Assembly: GCF_036227225.1 (NCBI RefSeq)
Contig: NZ_CP109444.1
Location: forward strand, 3,701,501-3,765,500
Length of the DNA stretch: 64,000 nucleotides
Direction: 5' to 3'
Source of the DNA: Streptomyces sp. NBC_01478
Lineage (GTDB): Bacteria > Actinomycetota > Actinomycetes > Streptomycetales > Streptomycetaceae
The first letter of the stretch is position 1. Each line of letters starts with the position of its first letter. Below the pieces are notes generated by a model that was not told where the DNA came from, did not search any database, and was given only the letters and a program-made list of their open reading frames with translations. Below are positions 16,872 through 27,863 of the stretch, in pieces. The translations under genes were made by a program, and so were the position numbers.

Positions 16872-17592
16872 ATGGACCAGAACACACAGCCCACGTCCTA
16901 CGACCGTGAAGCGCGCGGGGTCCGGCTGGTGGTCGTGCTGCTGGGGCTGACCGTGGTCAGCGGGCTCATCGACGCGGTGAGTTATCTGGGCCTCGGCCAT
17001 GGCGGGGGTGTGGGGGTGTCCCCCGCATAAGCACAGCACCGCGAACATGACCGGCAACGTGGTCGTCCTCGGCTTCGCCGCCGCCGGGGCGCCCGGCTTC
17101 TCGGTGTCGCACACCCTCACCTCCCTCGGCGCCTTCCTGGTGGGCGCGGTGGCAGGCGGCCGGATCGCGGTACGGATGGGCGGCGGCTCCCGCCGGACCT
17201 GGGCGCGGGCCACGCTCGGCGCCGAGGCGCTGCTGGTCGGCGCGTGCGCGGTGGTCGCCTTCGCGGCGCCGGGCGCGACCGGCACGACGTCCACCCTGAT
17301 CGCGGTGACGGCCTTCGCCATGGGCCTGCGCAACGCGACCGTGCGCAAGCTGGGCATCCCCGATCTGACGACCACGGTCCTGACGATGACCCTCACCGGC
17401 CTGGCCTCCGACTCCCGCGTCGGCGGCGGCTCGGGACACCGCTCGCCCCGCCGTACGGCCTCGGTGATCGCGATGCTCGTGGGCGCGTTCCTCGGAGCAT
17501 GGCTGACCATCCACCACGGCCTGGGCATCCCGCTCCTGCTCGCGGCCCTGGTCGCCGGATTGTTCGCCGTGACCGCATCTGGCCGGGAGTAG
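16872..17592 (+). pseudogene. DUF1275 membrane protein gene broken by a short insertion
   Basis: The ATG at 16872 opens MDQNTQPTSYDREARGVRLV and the first membrane helix LLGLTVVSGLIDAVSYLGLG. In intact DUF1275 proteins this runs straight into a sequence like HVFTANMTGN. Here the codons after LGLGH are replaced by a G/C palindrome (17001-17037) that creates TAA at 17028. The rest, TANMTGNVVVLGFAAAGAPG to AALVAGLFAVTASG, is intact in the +1 frame to 17592, with several membrane helices. The net insertion is about 31 nt. A short restart product from ATG 16999 is possible but would lack the first helix. Otherwise the gene looks recently killed. Confidence 0.82.
17001..17037. repeat. Short palindromic insertion in the DUF1275 gene
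   Basis: GCGGGGG and CCCCCGC arms (17002-17008, 17020-17026) enclose TGTGGGGGTGT, followed by ATAAGCAC. It replaces about 6 expected nucleotides and shifts the frame by one. No second full copy was found in this window. Confidence 0.6.
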
Positions 17593-17659
17593 CCCAAAGG
17601 CCGGTCAAGAAGGCAGAATTCGTGCGTCTAAGTCCCACGATCAAGAGGATCGATCACAC

Positions 17660-18244
17660 ATGATCACGCTCACGAAGGAAGACGGTCCGGCGGATCTGGA
17701 CGGAGTGACCCATCTGGAGATCGGGGCGTCCTGGGACCCCACCGTCGGCAGCAGCGGCGGCATCATCGGGAAGCTGCGCCAGAAGGCCGGTACGGACCTC
17801 GACCTCATCGCCATCGCGCTGCAGGGATCGGAACCCGTACGGCTCGCGGGGCTCGACTCCCTGGACCCGCTGGGGAACGGCGCGTTGCTGCACAGCGGGG
17901 ACAACCAGACCGGCAAGGGCGAGGGCGACGACGAGACGGTGACCGTCGACCTCGCCAAGATTCCGGCCGCCATCACGTCGATAGTCTTCATCGCCGCCGC
18001 CTACAAGAAGGGCAGTTCCTTCCAGAAGGCACGGAACATCGCCTTCAAGGTCTACGACGCGAGCGGCGGCAGCACCCAGCAGGTCGCCGAGATCTGGCCG
18101 AACCTGCTCAGCTCCGACAACGGCTGCGCGGTCGCCAAGGCCGTCCGGGAGAGCGGTAGTTGGAAGCTCCTGGTCATCAACGAGACCGGGAAGATCAAGC
18201 AGGGTGACGAGAAGGAGCTCATGAAGTTCGCGGTACGGAAGTAA
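17660..18244 (+). CDS. TerD family protein
   Basis: A 194-residue TerD/CABP-type calcium-binding beta-sandwich protein linked to tellurite resistance and stress signalling. The N-terminal MITLTKEDGPADLDGVTHLE replaces the usual LxKG start. LDLIAIAL, HSGDNQTGKGEGDDETVTVD (acidic Ca2+-loop region) and FIAAAYKKGSSFQKARNIAF follow the family pattern. The ATG at 17660 follows AGAGGATCG. It stands alone between the broken DUF1275 gene and the convergent P450, 46 kb from the Ter-associated cluster at the right end of the window. A second TerD sits there. Confidence 0.9.
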   Translation: MITLTKEDGPADLDGVTHLEIGASWDPTVGSSGGIIGKLRQKAGTDLDLIAIALQGSEPVRLAGLDSLDPLGNGALLHSGDNQTGKGEGDDETVTVDLAKIPAAITSIVFIAAAYKKGSSFQKARNIAFKVYDASGGSTQQVAEIWPNLLSSDNGCAVAKAVRESGSWKLLVINETGKIKQGDEKELMKFAVRK

Positions 18245-18267
18245 ACCCCGAGGACATGAGCTGAGAC

Positions 18268-18297
18268 GGGCCGGCGGCGCCGGGATGCCGCCGGCCC
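18268..18297. terminator. Bidirectional hairpin terminator
   Basis: Perfect 11-bp arms GGGCCGGCGGC / GCCGCCGGCCC with an 8-nt loop lie between the converging TerD and P450 genes. Confidence 0.8.
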
Positions 18298-18304
18298 GAG
18301 CTTC

Positions 18305-20935
<2,631 letters not shown>

Positions 20936-21219
20936 ACACGGTCTCGGGAGCGGGCGGTTGGCCCTCGCGGGCGGGGGCGGCGCCCTCGCCCGCGGAGGTC
21001 AGCGGCCCTCCGGGCAGGGGTCAGGGACCCTCCCGGCGGGAGGCAACAGCCCTCGCGGGCGGAGGTCAGGAGCTCGCCGGGCAGGAGGCAGCAGCCCGCG
21101 CGAGCAGGGCGCTGGCGACGGAGACGGGGACGGGGACGATCATTCAGCGGCTCTGAAACACCGGGCTCCGGCCGTCCGCCGCGTGAGCGCTGCGCGGCGG
21201 ACGGTCTACGTCGGGGTCG
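20936..21219. repeat. Partial duplication of the thiolase 3' end plus GC-rich degenerate repeats
   Basis: The last ~40 nt of the thiolase gene (GCGCTGGCGACGGGGACGAT to the stop) recur, with a 12-nt expansion, at about 21108-21156. The second stop is 221 nt after the first and out of frame with it. Between the two lie imperfect repeats of about 28-30 nt (variants of CCCTCGCGGGCGG). No gene is supported here; this looks like slippage or recombination scarring. Confidence 0.75.
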
Positions 21220-21747
21220 TCACCGGGTGCCGACGCACAGGTCCCGGACGTACCAGTCGAGACGTGTTCCGTCCTCGCCGTGCGTGTGCTTGCCGGGGGT
21301 GAACCCGGCCCGTTGGGCGACCGCGGCGGACGCGGCGTTGTCCGGGTCCACCCGGATCACCGCCTCCCTGCCGCCCTCGCCTGCCGCGAACCGGGAGGCC
21401 AGGAGGACCGCGCGGGTGGCCAGGCCGCGTCCTCTCCAGGACGGGTAGAGGCCGTAGGCGACGTTCACCTGGCCGGGGGCCAGGCCCGCTGCCGTGAACC
21501 GGAGGTCGATCGTCCCCGCGAGCGTCTCGTCGGCGCCCACCCGGATGCCGAAGGCGCGGAGCGGCCCGGCGGTCTCCCACTGTTCCTCGCAGTGCCGGAT
21601 GTACGCCTCCACGCCCTCGCGGGTGCCGGGGCCGCCGCTGAGCCAGCGGACCATCGGCTCGTCCTCCCCCGCGAGGTGCGTCGCCGCGTCGGCCAGGCGC
21701 AGCGGGGACAGCGCGACGATCCCGTCGGACAGCCTCACTTCATGCAT
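21220..21747 (-). CDS. GNAT family N-acetyltransferase
   Basis: A 175-residue acetyltransferase of the RimJ/RimL-like GNAT group. VNVAYGLYPSWRGRGLATRA is the acetyl-CoA pyrophosphate loop (Q/RxxGxG/A variant) and VDPDNAASAAVAQRAGF is the conserved C-terminal motif. The ATG at 21747 lies 8 nt inside the end of the upstream LysR gene, so the two are probably translated together. Substrate is unknown; the target may be a small amine or an N-terminus. Confidence 0.88.
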   Translation of the reverse strand: MHEVRLSDGIVALSPLRLADAATHLAGEDEPMVRWLSGGPGTREGVEAYIRHCEEQWETAGPLRAFGIRVGADETLAGTIDLRFTAAGLAPGQVNVAYGLYPSWRGRGLATRAVLLASRFAAGEGGREAVIRVDPDNAASAAVAQRAGFTPGKHTHGEDGTRLDWYVRDLCVGTR

Positions 21748-22642
21748 CCGGCGACTCCAAGGCGCTGTCCGCGGGAGCCAGTTGCTCCTCGGCGCAGGTG
21801 CGGAAGGCCGCGAGCAGTCGGCGGTTCTCCTCGCCCGCACGCATGGCCAGGACGACCGGGATGGGGTCCACGCCCTCCAGCGGGACCGTGGTCAGATCGG
21901 GCCGCAGGCCCTTCCTGATGGCGCCCACCGGAACGAGCGCGACCGCCTCGCCGGCGGCGATGACTTCGAGTTTGTCCTCCAGGTTCTCGACGAGCGGACC
22001 GTCCGGCACCCGCCGTCCGTCCGGGCGGGGATCGACGCGCCAGAACGCGTTGAACTCCTCGTCGGGGAACCGGGGTACGGGCTCGTCCGCGATGTCGTCG
22101 AGGGTGACGTACTCCTTGCCGGCCAGCCGATGTCCGACTGGCACCAGCAGCACCCGGGGCTCCTCGAAGAGGACCGTCACGCTCAACCCCTCGGTGGCGA
22201 ACGGGAATCGACCGATCACCACGTCCACCCGGTGCTCCAGCAGTGCGCCCGGCATCTCGCCCCAGCCGAGAAAGGAGTGGTGCACTTCGGCGTCCGGGTG
22301 GCGTGCCCGCAGGGCGCGCACCGCCGGAGTGACGATGAGCCCGGTCATGTACCCGACGACGATCCGGCTCGGCGTCCCGGCCGCCCGCGCCACGGCGGTC
22401 GCCTCCGCCGCCGACCTCAACAGCGCCTCGGCCCGGGGCAGGAACGCCGCCCCCGCCTCGGTGAGTTGAGTGCCCTGCGTGGACCGTTCGAAGAGCCGCA
22501 CCCCCAACTCCCCTTCCAGGCGCCGGACATGGCGACTGAGCGAGGGCTGCGCGAGATGCAGGACGGCTGCCGCCCGGCCGAAGTGCAGCTCCTCGGCGAC
22601 GACGGTGAAACAGCGCACCAGGCGCAGATCCAGGTCACTCAT
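21740..22642 (-). CDS. LysR family transcriptional regulator
   Basis: A 300-residue LTTR. The N-terminal winged helix (about 1-60) is MSDLDLRLVRCFTVVAEELH, followed by QPSLSRHVRRLEGELGVRLF. The inducer-binding domain contains IVVGYMTGLIVTPAVRALRA. It diverges from the NAD-dependent epimerase gene, the classic LysR arrangement, so that gene is its likely target. Its own gene overlaps the downstream acetyltransferase. The inducer is unknown. Confidence 0.92.
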   Translation of the reverse strand: MSDLDLRLVRCFTVVAEELHFGRAAAVLHLAQPSLSRHVRRLEGELGVRLFERSTQGTQLTEAGAAFLPRAEALLRSAAEATAVARAAGTPSRIVVGYMTGLIVTPAVRALRARHPDAEVHHSFLGWGEMPGALLEHRVDVVIGRFPFATEGLSVTVLFEEPRVLLVPVGHRLAGKEYVTLDDIADEPVPRFPDEEFNAFWRVDPRPDGRRVPDGPLVENLEDKLEVIAAGEAVALVPVGAIRKGLRPDLTTVPLEGVDPIPVVLAMRAGEENRRLLAAFRTCAEEQLAPADSALESPDA

Positions 22643-22781
22643 ACCTCGACTGTACGACGGCACGAGCTGCGGTGATACCGGAACTGAATCACGTCTTCCG
22701 GAGTCGGTCTTGGACGGGCGGGGCCGGGCGGGCGCAGGCTGGGAGCACACCACTTCCCGACCCACCTGGGGTGATTTCGTC

Positions 22782-23675
22782 ATGCGTGTTTTCGTCACCG
22801 GCGCGACCGGATTCGTGGGCGGCGCGGTCGTCCGCGAACTGCTCGACTCGGGACACCAAGTACTGGGCCTGGCCCGCTCCGACGCGTCGGCCGACCGGCT
22901 CGCGGCGACCGGGGCGGAGGTGCACCGGGGTTCGCTGGAGGACCTCGACGCCCTCCGCGCCGGTGCGTCGGCCTCCGACGGTGTGATCCACACCGGTTTC
23001 ATCCACGACTTCTCGAACTACGCGGCGTGCGTCGCGACAGACCTGCGCGCGGTCGAGACCCTGACCGAGACCCTCGCCGGTTCGGGCCGCCCCCTCGTCA
23101 TCACCTCCGTGATGAGCCACGGCCGCACCGAGGAAGACGTACCCGACCCCACCACCCACCCCGAACTGGTCCGCCTCCCGGCCGAGTTGACGGCTCTCAC
23201 GGCGGCAGCGCGGGGCGTCCGTTCCTCGGCCGTACGGCTGCCGCAGGTGCACGGCGAGGGCGATCACGCCTTCGTCCCGGGCCTGATCGACATCGCCCGC
23301 GCCAAGAACGTCTCGGCCTACCTCGGCGAAGGCACCAACCGCTGGGCCGCCGTCCACCGCGACGACGCCGCCCCCCTGTACCGGCTGGCGTTGGAGAGCG
23401 CCCCGGCGGGTTCAGTACTGCACGCCGTCGCCGACGAGGGCGTGCCCGCACGGGAGATCGCCGAACTCATCGGCAAGCGGCTGGGCCTACCGGTGACGAG
23501 CCTGCCGGTCGAGGAGGCCGGGGCCCACTTCGGCTGGCTGGGGCACTTCTTCTCGTCCGACCTGCTGGGGACGAGCACGCTCACGCGTAAGCGGTTCGGG
23601 TGGACACCGACCAGGATCGGACTACTGGCGGACGTCGACCACGACTACTACTTCAACGTCAACCAGCCGTCGTAG
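22782..23675 (+). CDS. NAD(P)-dependent epimerase/reductase (extended SDR)
   Basis: A 297-residue extended SDR. MRVFVTGATGFVGGAVVREL contains the GxxGxxG dinucleotide motif, and GVIHTGFIHDFSNY matches the subgroup of small atypical SDRs that reduce or epimerise small molecules. The usual YxxxK active site is not obvious; the VITSVMSHGRTEED segment occupies the corresponding strand, as in atypical members. The start at 22782 follows GGGGTG. It is divergent from the LysR regulator, which probably controls it. Confidence 0.85.
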   Translation: MRVFVTGATGFVGGAVVRELLDSGHQVLGLARSDASADRLAATGAEVHRGSLEDLDALRAGASASDGVIHTGFIHDFSNYAACVATDLRAVETLTETLAGSGRPLVITSVMSHGRTEEDVPDPTTHPELVRLPAELTALTAAARGVRSSAVRLPQVHGEGDHAFVPGLIDIARAKNVSAYLGEGTNRWAAVHRDDAAPLYRLALESAPAGSVLHAVADEGVPAREIAELIGKRLGLPVTSLPVEEAGAHFGWLGHFFSSDLLGTSTLTRKRFGWTPTRIGLLADVDHDYYFNVNQPS

Positions 23676-23877
23676 CGGACCAGTTGACGAAGGTGGTGAA
23701 GGCGGCGGGGCCGAGGGTGAGGATCGGCCCTGCCGGGGTCTTGGAGTCGCGGATGGCGAGGGTGCAGGGGGTGGTGGTGCAGGAGGTTTCGGCGATCTCT
23801 ATGCAGTTGCCGCCCTCGTCACCGCTGTAGCTGGACTTGCGCCACTGAGTCCGCGTCGGCATCGCGTTGTTCCCCAT
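23659..23877 (-). CDS. DUF397 protein
   Basis: A 72-residue DUF397 protein: TQWRKSSYSGDEGGNCIEIA and LAIRDSKTPAGPILTLGPAA are the family signatures, and FTTFVNW the conserved C-terminus. The ATG at 23877 has an excellent GGAGGAACGTT site. The gene overlaps the end of the XRE regulator by 59 nt, so they are co-translated. In Streptomyces DUF397 proteins accompany XRE/RsbW-like partners (AbaA, WhiJ and BldB-related systems) and influence development or antibiotic production. They may act as antitoxin-like or anti-regulator partners of the XRE protein. Its 3' end overlaps that of the convergent epimerase gene by 17 nt. Confidence 0.9.
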   Translation of the reverse strand: MGNNAMPTRTQWRKSSYSGDEGGNCIEIAETSCTTTPCTLAIRDSKTPAGPILTLGPAAFTTFVNWSATTAG

Positions 23878-24685
23878 AACGTTCCTCCATCACGCGCCGG
23901 ATCAGCTCCGCCGAGTCTCTGATGGAGAGGGCGGCGGCCTGGAGATGATCGTATCGGAGCGAGCACTTGTTGACGGTGGCCCGGTCGGCGGTTGGATGCC
24001 CGCTGCCGCCATAGCCCTCCGTGTACACAATCGGCGGGTCATCCTCGAACCGGTAGAGGTCGAAGGAACCTTGGAGCCCCGCGTGGGCTCCCGCCGAGAA
24101 CGGCAGGATCTGGATGTTGATCTGAGGATTGTCCTCATGGGCCAACAGGCCGGTGAGTTGTCCCCTCATGGCCTCCGGCCCGCCGATCTCTTGGTACAGC
24201 GCGGCCTCGCTGAGGATCGCCCAGAAGACAGGCGGCCCCTTCTTCTCGAAGATGCTCTGGCGGGCCAGCCGCACCGTGGTCCGGTCGTCGAGGTTGCTCT
24301 GGTCCATCGCACCGAGTACGGCACGCGCGTAAGCCTCGGTCTGAAGAAGACCGTGGATCATGTGCGTCTCGAAGGAGAGGATCTCGACGGCCCGCGCCTG
24401 CAACTCGGCCGCCTGTTGGAACCAAGTGGGGAGTTGGCTACGCAGCACCAGTTGAAGCAGCCGGGACAACAACCCACCCGTACCCAGCGCAGCGTCAACC
24501 GCGTCGCTGAACGCCTGTGTCGGTAGCTTCCTCGCCGTCTCGATCTGGCCGATGAGCGAACCGGTGTAGTTGATGATGGCGCCGAGTTCGCGTTGCGTGA
24601 GGCCGGCCGCCTCCCGATACCGACGCAACTCGAAGCCGTAATAGTCCAACGGAGACGCCCCTGGATCAAGGGTGTTGATGTGCAC
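23819..24685 (-). CDS. XRE family regulator with DUF5753 domain (WhiJ-like)
   Basis: A 288-residue regulator. The helix-turn-helix is at about residues 15-70 (LRRYREAAGLTQRELGAIIN, SLIGQIETARKLPT). The large C-terminal domain (LQARAVEILSFETHMIHGLL, QTEAYARAVL, then VFWAILSEAALYQEIGGPEA) is the DUF5753 domain found in WhiJ-type proteins. It is transcribed with the overlapping DUF397 gene and away from an RsbW-like ATPase gene. A palindrome ACCCGTGAACGGGT lies between and may be its operator. It probably regulates a developmental or metabolic switch in concert with these neighbours. Confidence 0.92.
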   Translation of the reverse strand: MHINTLDPGASPLDYYGFELRRYREAAGLTQRELGAIINYTGSLIGQIETARKLPTQAFSDAVDAALGTGGLLSRLLQLVLRSQLPTWFQQAAELQARAVEILSFETHMIHGLLQTEAYARAVLGAMDQSNLDDRTTVRLARQSIFEKKGPPVFWAILSEAALYQEIGGPEAMRGQLTGLLAHEDNPQINIQILPFSAGAHAGLQGSFDLYRFEDDPPIVYTEGYGGSGHPTADRATVNKCSLRYDHLQAAALSIRDSAELIRRVMEERYGEQRDADADSVAQVQLQR

Positions 24686-24720
24686 GCGAAGCCCCCTGCC
24701 TCCCGACCCGACAACCGTCC

Positions 24721-24734
24721 ACCCGTGAACGGGT
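24721..24734. promoter_or_regulatory. Palindrome between the XRE and RsbW-like genes
   Basis: ACCCGT-GA-ACGGGT forms a 14-bp dyad 35 nt upstream of the XRE start and just before the divergent ATPase gene. It is a good candidate operator for the WhiJ-like protein. Confidence 0.5.
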
Positions 24735-24741
24735 TGTATTC

Positions 24742-25197
24742 ATGCCGTTGCCGACGGTAGCGGCGAGACGTCAGCCTTGTCGTGTGAACGAACCAATTCC
24801 CCCCGCCGTGCTGGCCTTTCCGCACCGCCAGCAGTACGTCATGCACCTCACCGTGGGTGAACACTCCGCCCGGCACATCCGCCGCATCGTCCGCTCCTTC
24901 CTCCTGGAGTGGGGCATGCCGGAGCTGTCGGACGCCGTCGAACTGGCCATGACGGAGCTGGTCGCCAATGTCGTACGGCATGTTCCGGACCGGCGCTGCG
25001 GACTGCTGTTGCTGCGGCAACCGAAGGGCGTGCGGGTCGAGGTGAGCGACGGCTCGCCACAACTCCCGGACCTGCACGCCGAGTTGGACCCCGATTCGGA
25101 GGACGGGCGTGGGCTCGTGATCCTGGACGCGGTGACCGACAAGTGGGGGGTGACGCGGGCGTCGGGGGGCGGGAAGATCGTGTGGTTCGAGTGCTGA
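24742..25197 (+). CDS. RsbW-like anti-sigma/histidine kinase-fold ATPase
   Basis: A GHKL-fold ATPase of about 137-151 residues. ELAMTELVANVVRHVPDRRC holds the N-box (E..N..H), and DGRGLVILDAVTDKWGV is the G1/G2 glycine lid. Proteins of this type bind sigma factors or anti-anti-sigma partners, and in Streptomyces often pair with XRE and DUF397 genes, as here. The start is uncertain: ATG 24742 lies very close to the promoter palindrome (possibly leaderless), while GTG 24784 and ATG 24841 are also possible. None has a strong ribosome binding site. Confidence 0.85.
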   Translation: MPLPTVAARRQPCRVNEPIPPAVLAFPHRQQYVMHLTVGEHSARHIRRIVRSFLLEWGMPELSDAVELAMTELVANVVRHVPDRRCGLLLLRQPKGVRVEVSDGSPQLPDLHAELDPDSEDGRGLVILDAVTDKWGVTRASGGGKIVWFEC

Positions 25198-25574
25198 CGC
25201 CACACACCTCCACAAGCCGGGGCCATCCCTAACCACCAACAGCCCATAACAGTGGTTAGATTTACCCCCAGCTTCCAGCCCCCCCTCGGGGTTGGCCGCT
25301 GAGCCGAGGCGGCGTGCTGGCGAGGCGCGAGCGCGCCTCCTCACCCCGGCCCGCGACGCAGCCCACCCGACGGGCTCCCCACCTGGGCCCCCGTTCCTCA
25401 GGGCCGCTCGCTCGCTTCTCAAACGGGCTGGAGCGGCCCTAGTCAAGGGTGACCCGCAGGGTCATCGCCGCAGGCGACGCGACCGCAGGGAGCGCCCTTT
25501 ACTCGGGCCGCGGAAGCCCGACACTGCCAAAGAAGCGAGCGGCCCCACGGCCACTTCTGGTTCCCCGCGCCCCC
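25198..25574. other. Intergenic region with repeat copies, no gene
   Basis: No credible coding frame. It holds a truncated copy of the SARP-gene palindrome (25229-25278) and, at its right end, TTCCCCGCGCCCCCTTA, a partial copy of the GGGGCGCGGGGAA family that runs into the stop of the next gene. Several long GC-rich inverted repeats lie between. Confidence 0.7.
25229..25278. repeat. Truncated second copy of the palindromic element
   Basis: The right arm at 25253-25278 matches the SARP-gene arm at 25 of 26 positions (TTAGATTTACCCCC in place of TTAGATCTACCCCC). The left arm keeps only CTAACCAC. The loop sequence is different. This shows that the element is dispersed rather than unique to the regulator. 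Confidence 0.8.
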
Positions 25575-27635
25575 TTAGAGGCGCTGCACATCCCCGGCAC
25601 TCACCGGCTCAGCGTTGACCTCAAGGGGTTTCGGCCGCAGCGACCGCGCCCGCGGCCCCTGGAACACGTACGCCAGACCGAAGCCCGCCGCGACGACCGC
25701 CGCGCCCCCGGCCGCGTCCAGCACCCAGTGATTGCCGGTCGCGACGATCGCCGAGACGGTGAAGAAGGGGTGCAACAGGCCCAGCGCCTTCATCCACCAC
25801 TTGGGGGCGAGGGCGAAGATGACGACACCGCACCACAGGGACCAGCCGAAGTGCAGCGAGGGCATCGCCGCGTACTGGTTGGTGAGCGCGGTGAGGGTGC
25901 CGTAGTCCGGCTTGGAGAAGTCCTGGACGCCATGGACCGTGTCGATGATGCCGAGCCCGGGCAGCAGACGCGGCGGGGCCAGCGGATAGAGCCAGAAGCC
26001 GACCAGGGCGAGGAGCGTGGCGAAGCCGAGGGCCGAACGGGCCCACCGGTAGTCGACCGGCCGACGCCAGTACAGGACAGCCATCACCGTCAGCGGCACC
26101 ACGAAGTGGAAGGACTCGTAGTAGAAGTTGAAGAAGTCCTTGAGGAACTCGACCTTCACGACCCAGTGGTTGATCGCGTGCTCGATGTCGATGTGCAGGA
26201 AGCGCTCGATGGAGAGGATCTCGTGGCCGTGGTGTTCCGCCGTGGCCCGGCCGCCCGCGTTGGTGCCGCCGGTCGCCGCGAGGCGGACCTGCTGGTAGGC
26301 GGCGTAGGTGACGCGGATCAGGAGGAGTTCGAGGAGGAGATTCGGGCGGGTCAGGACGCGGCGCAACTGCGGGATCAGCGGGACGTGCTTCCAGCGCGTG
26401 GGGACCGGCTCGGCGTACTCGGTGGGGATCGGCCGCCGGTAGTACTCCGACGTGCGGGACAGGAACGGCACGACAGTCGCGGCGGCGAGCGCCATGAGCA
26501 GGACGACGTTGTCACGCAGCGGATAGACGGCCGCCATGTTCGGCAGCATCATCTTCGCGGGCAGCGTGACGACGAGGACCACCGCGACCGGCCACACATA
26601 GCGGTCCGAGGCCCGCTTGCCGACCCGGCCGACCACCGCGAGCAGCACCCACAGCAACTGGTGCTGCCAGGTCGTCGGCGACACGGCGATCGCCGCGCAG
26701 CCGGTGACCGCGACCGCGAGCAGCAACTGCCCGTCGCGCGCGTACCGCACGGCCCGGCGCAGGCCGAGGTAGGTGACGGCCGCGCCGAGCGCCAGGAAGA
26801 CGCCGATCTCCAGCGGGCCGGTGAGGCCCAGCCGCAGCAGCGCGCCGTGCAGGGACTGGTTGCCCAGGCCGTCGGCCGCGCCGCCGAGGCCGGCGCCGGC
26901 CATGTGGTGCACCCAGTAGGTGTACGAGTCGTGCGGCATCGCCGCCCACGCGATCGCCACGCTCGCGGCGAACGTCAGCGCGGAGGTAACGGCGGCCCGG
27001 CGGCGGCCGGTGAACCACAGCAGCGGCGCGAACAGCAGCACGGTCGGCTGGAGCGCGGCGGCGAGCCCGATCAGCACACCGCCGGCGCGCTCGCCGCGCA
27101 CCGTGAAGCAGCCGAGCAGCACGAGCAGGACCGGGATGATGCTGGTCTGGCCGAGCCAGAGCGTGTTGCGCACCGGCAGCGACAGCATGAGCAGGCTGAT
27201 CGCGACGGGCGCGGCGAGCAGCGAGGCCCGGCGGGTCACGGGCTGCGGCAGCGCGCGGGAGACGACCAGGCCGAGCGCGACGACCAGCAGCAGCGTGCCG
27301 AAGGTCCAGCCCCAGCCGAGGGCCTGTTCGGCCGCCCGGGTGAGCGGCTTGAGGACGAGCCCGCCGAAGGGGGTGCCGGTGAACCGCGTCGAGTCGTACA
27401 GCGAGCCCTTCACATGCAGCACGCCGTTCGTCCCGACCCAGGTCTCCAGGTCCGTCAGCCGCTCCCCCTGCGGGGTGCCGAGGACCACGGCCACCTGCCG
27501 TACGGCGAGGACCGCGGCGACCAGCCACAGGCCCAGGCGCGCCACGCGCAGCCGTGTCCTGGCCGCCTGGGCGGCACTCGACCCGAAAGCTCCCGCGGCT
27601 CCCGCCGGTCGCCCGCTGTGCTCCACGTTCGCCAC
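25575..27635 (-). CDS. GT87-family mannosyltransferase fused to a PAP2 phosphatase domain
   Basis: A 686-residue integral membrane protein. The N-terminal two-thirds has about ten hydrophobic segments and the pattern of polyprenol-phosphate-mannose-dependent GT87 transferases (LETWVGTNGVLHVKGSLYDS; AALQPTVLLFAPLLWF). A PAP2-type phosphatase follows: KEFLKD-like FLKDFFNFYYESFHF, YAAMPSLHFGWSLW (SxxxH) and VATGNHWVLDAAGGA (GNHxxxD). The GTG at 27635 is preceded by GGGAGGCCTACGAGGC. The bifunctional layout implies use of a lipid-linked sugar and release or recycling of the lipid phosphate at the outer membrane face. It diverges from a DUF2330 gene. The final codons abut a repeat. Confidence 0.85.
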   Translation of the reverse strand: MANVEHSGRPAGAAGAFGSSAAQAARTRLRVARLGLWLVAAVLAVRQVAVVLGTPQGERLTDLETWVGTNGVLHVKGSLYDSTRFTGTPFGGLVLKPLTRAAEQALGWGWTFGTLLLVVALGLVVSRALPQPVTRRASLLAAPVAISLLMLSLPVRNTLWLGQTSIIPVLLVLLGCFTVRGERAGGVLIGLAAALQPTVLLFAPLLWFTGRRRAAVTSALTFAASVAIAWAAMPHDSYTYWVHHMAGAGLGGAADGLGNQSLHGALLRLGLTGPLEIGVFLALGAAVTYLGLRRAVRYARDGQLLLAVAVTGCAAIAVSPTTWQHQLLWVLLAVVGRVGKRASDRYVWPVAVVLVVTLPAKMMLPNMAAVYPLRDNVVLLMALAAATVVPFLSRTSEYYRRPIPTEYAEPVPTRWKHVPLIPQLRRVLTRPNLLLELLLIRVTYAAYQQVRLAATGGTNAGGRATAEHHGHEILSIERFLHIDIEHAINHWVVKVEFLKDFFNFYYESFHFVVPLTVMAVLYWRRPVDYRWARSALGFATLLALVGFWLYPLAPPRLLPGLGIIDTVHGVQDFSKPDYGTLTALTNQYAAMPSLHFGWSLWCGVVIFALAPKWWMKALGLLHPFFTVSAIVATGNHWVLDAAGGAAVVAAGFGLAYVFQGPRARSLRPKPLEVNAEPVSAGDVQRL

Positions 27636-27863
27636 GCCTCGTAGGCCTCCCGCCCCGCTCGTCCCACGCGTCACACGCGCGGCTGTTCCCTCTGGGAACC
27701 CTATGAGGTTCGCACCCCCTGCGGGAGAGACGCAGGCAACCCCCCCTTCACCTGACGTCCGCCCTCCTTTTGTCCGGATGACGATAGTCGGCCCCGGGTT
27801 GCCTGGGCACAGCAAATAACCGTGCGCTTCCGACCGGGCACGATGGCCCGATAGCTTGTGCGC

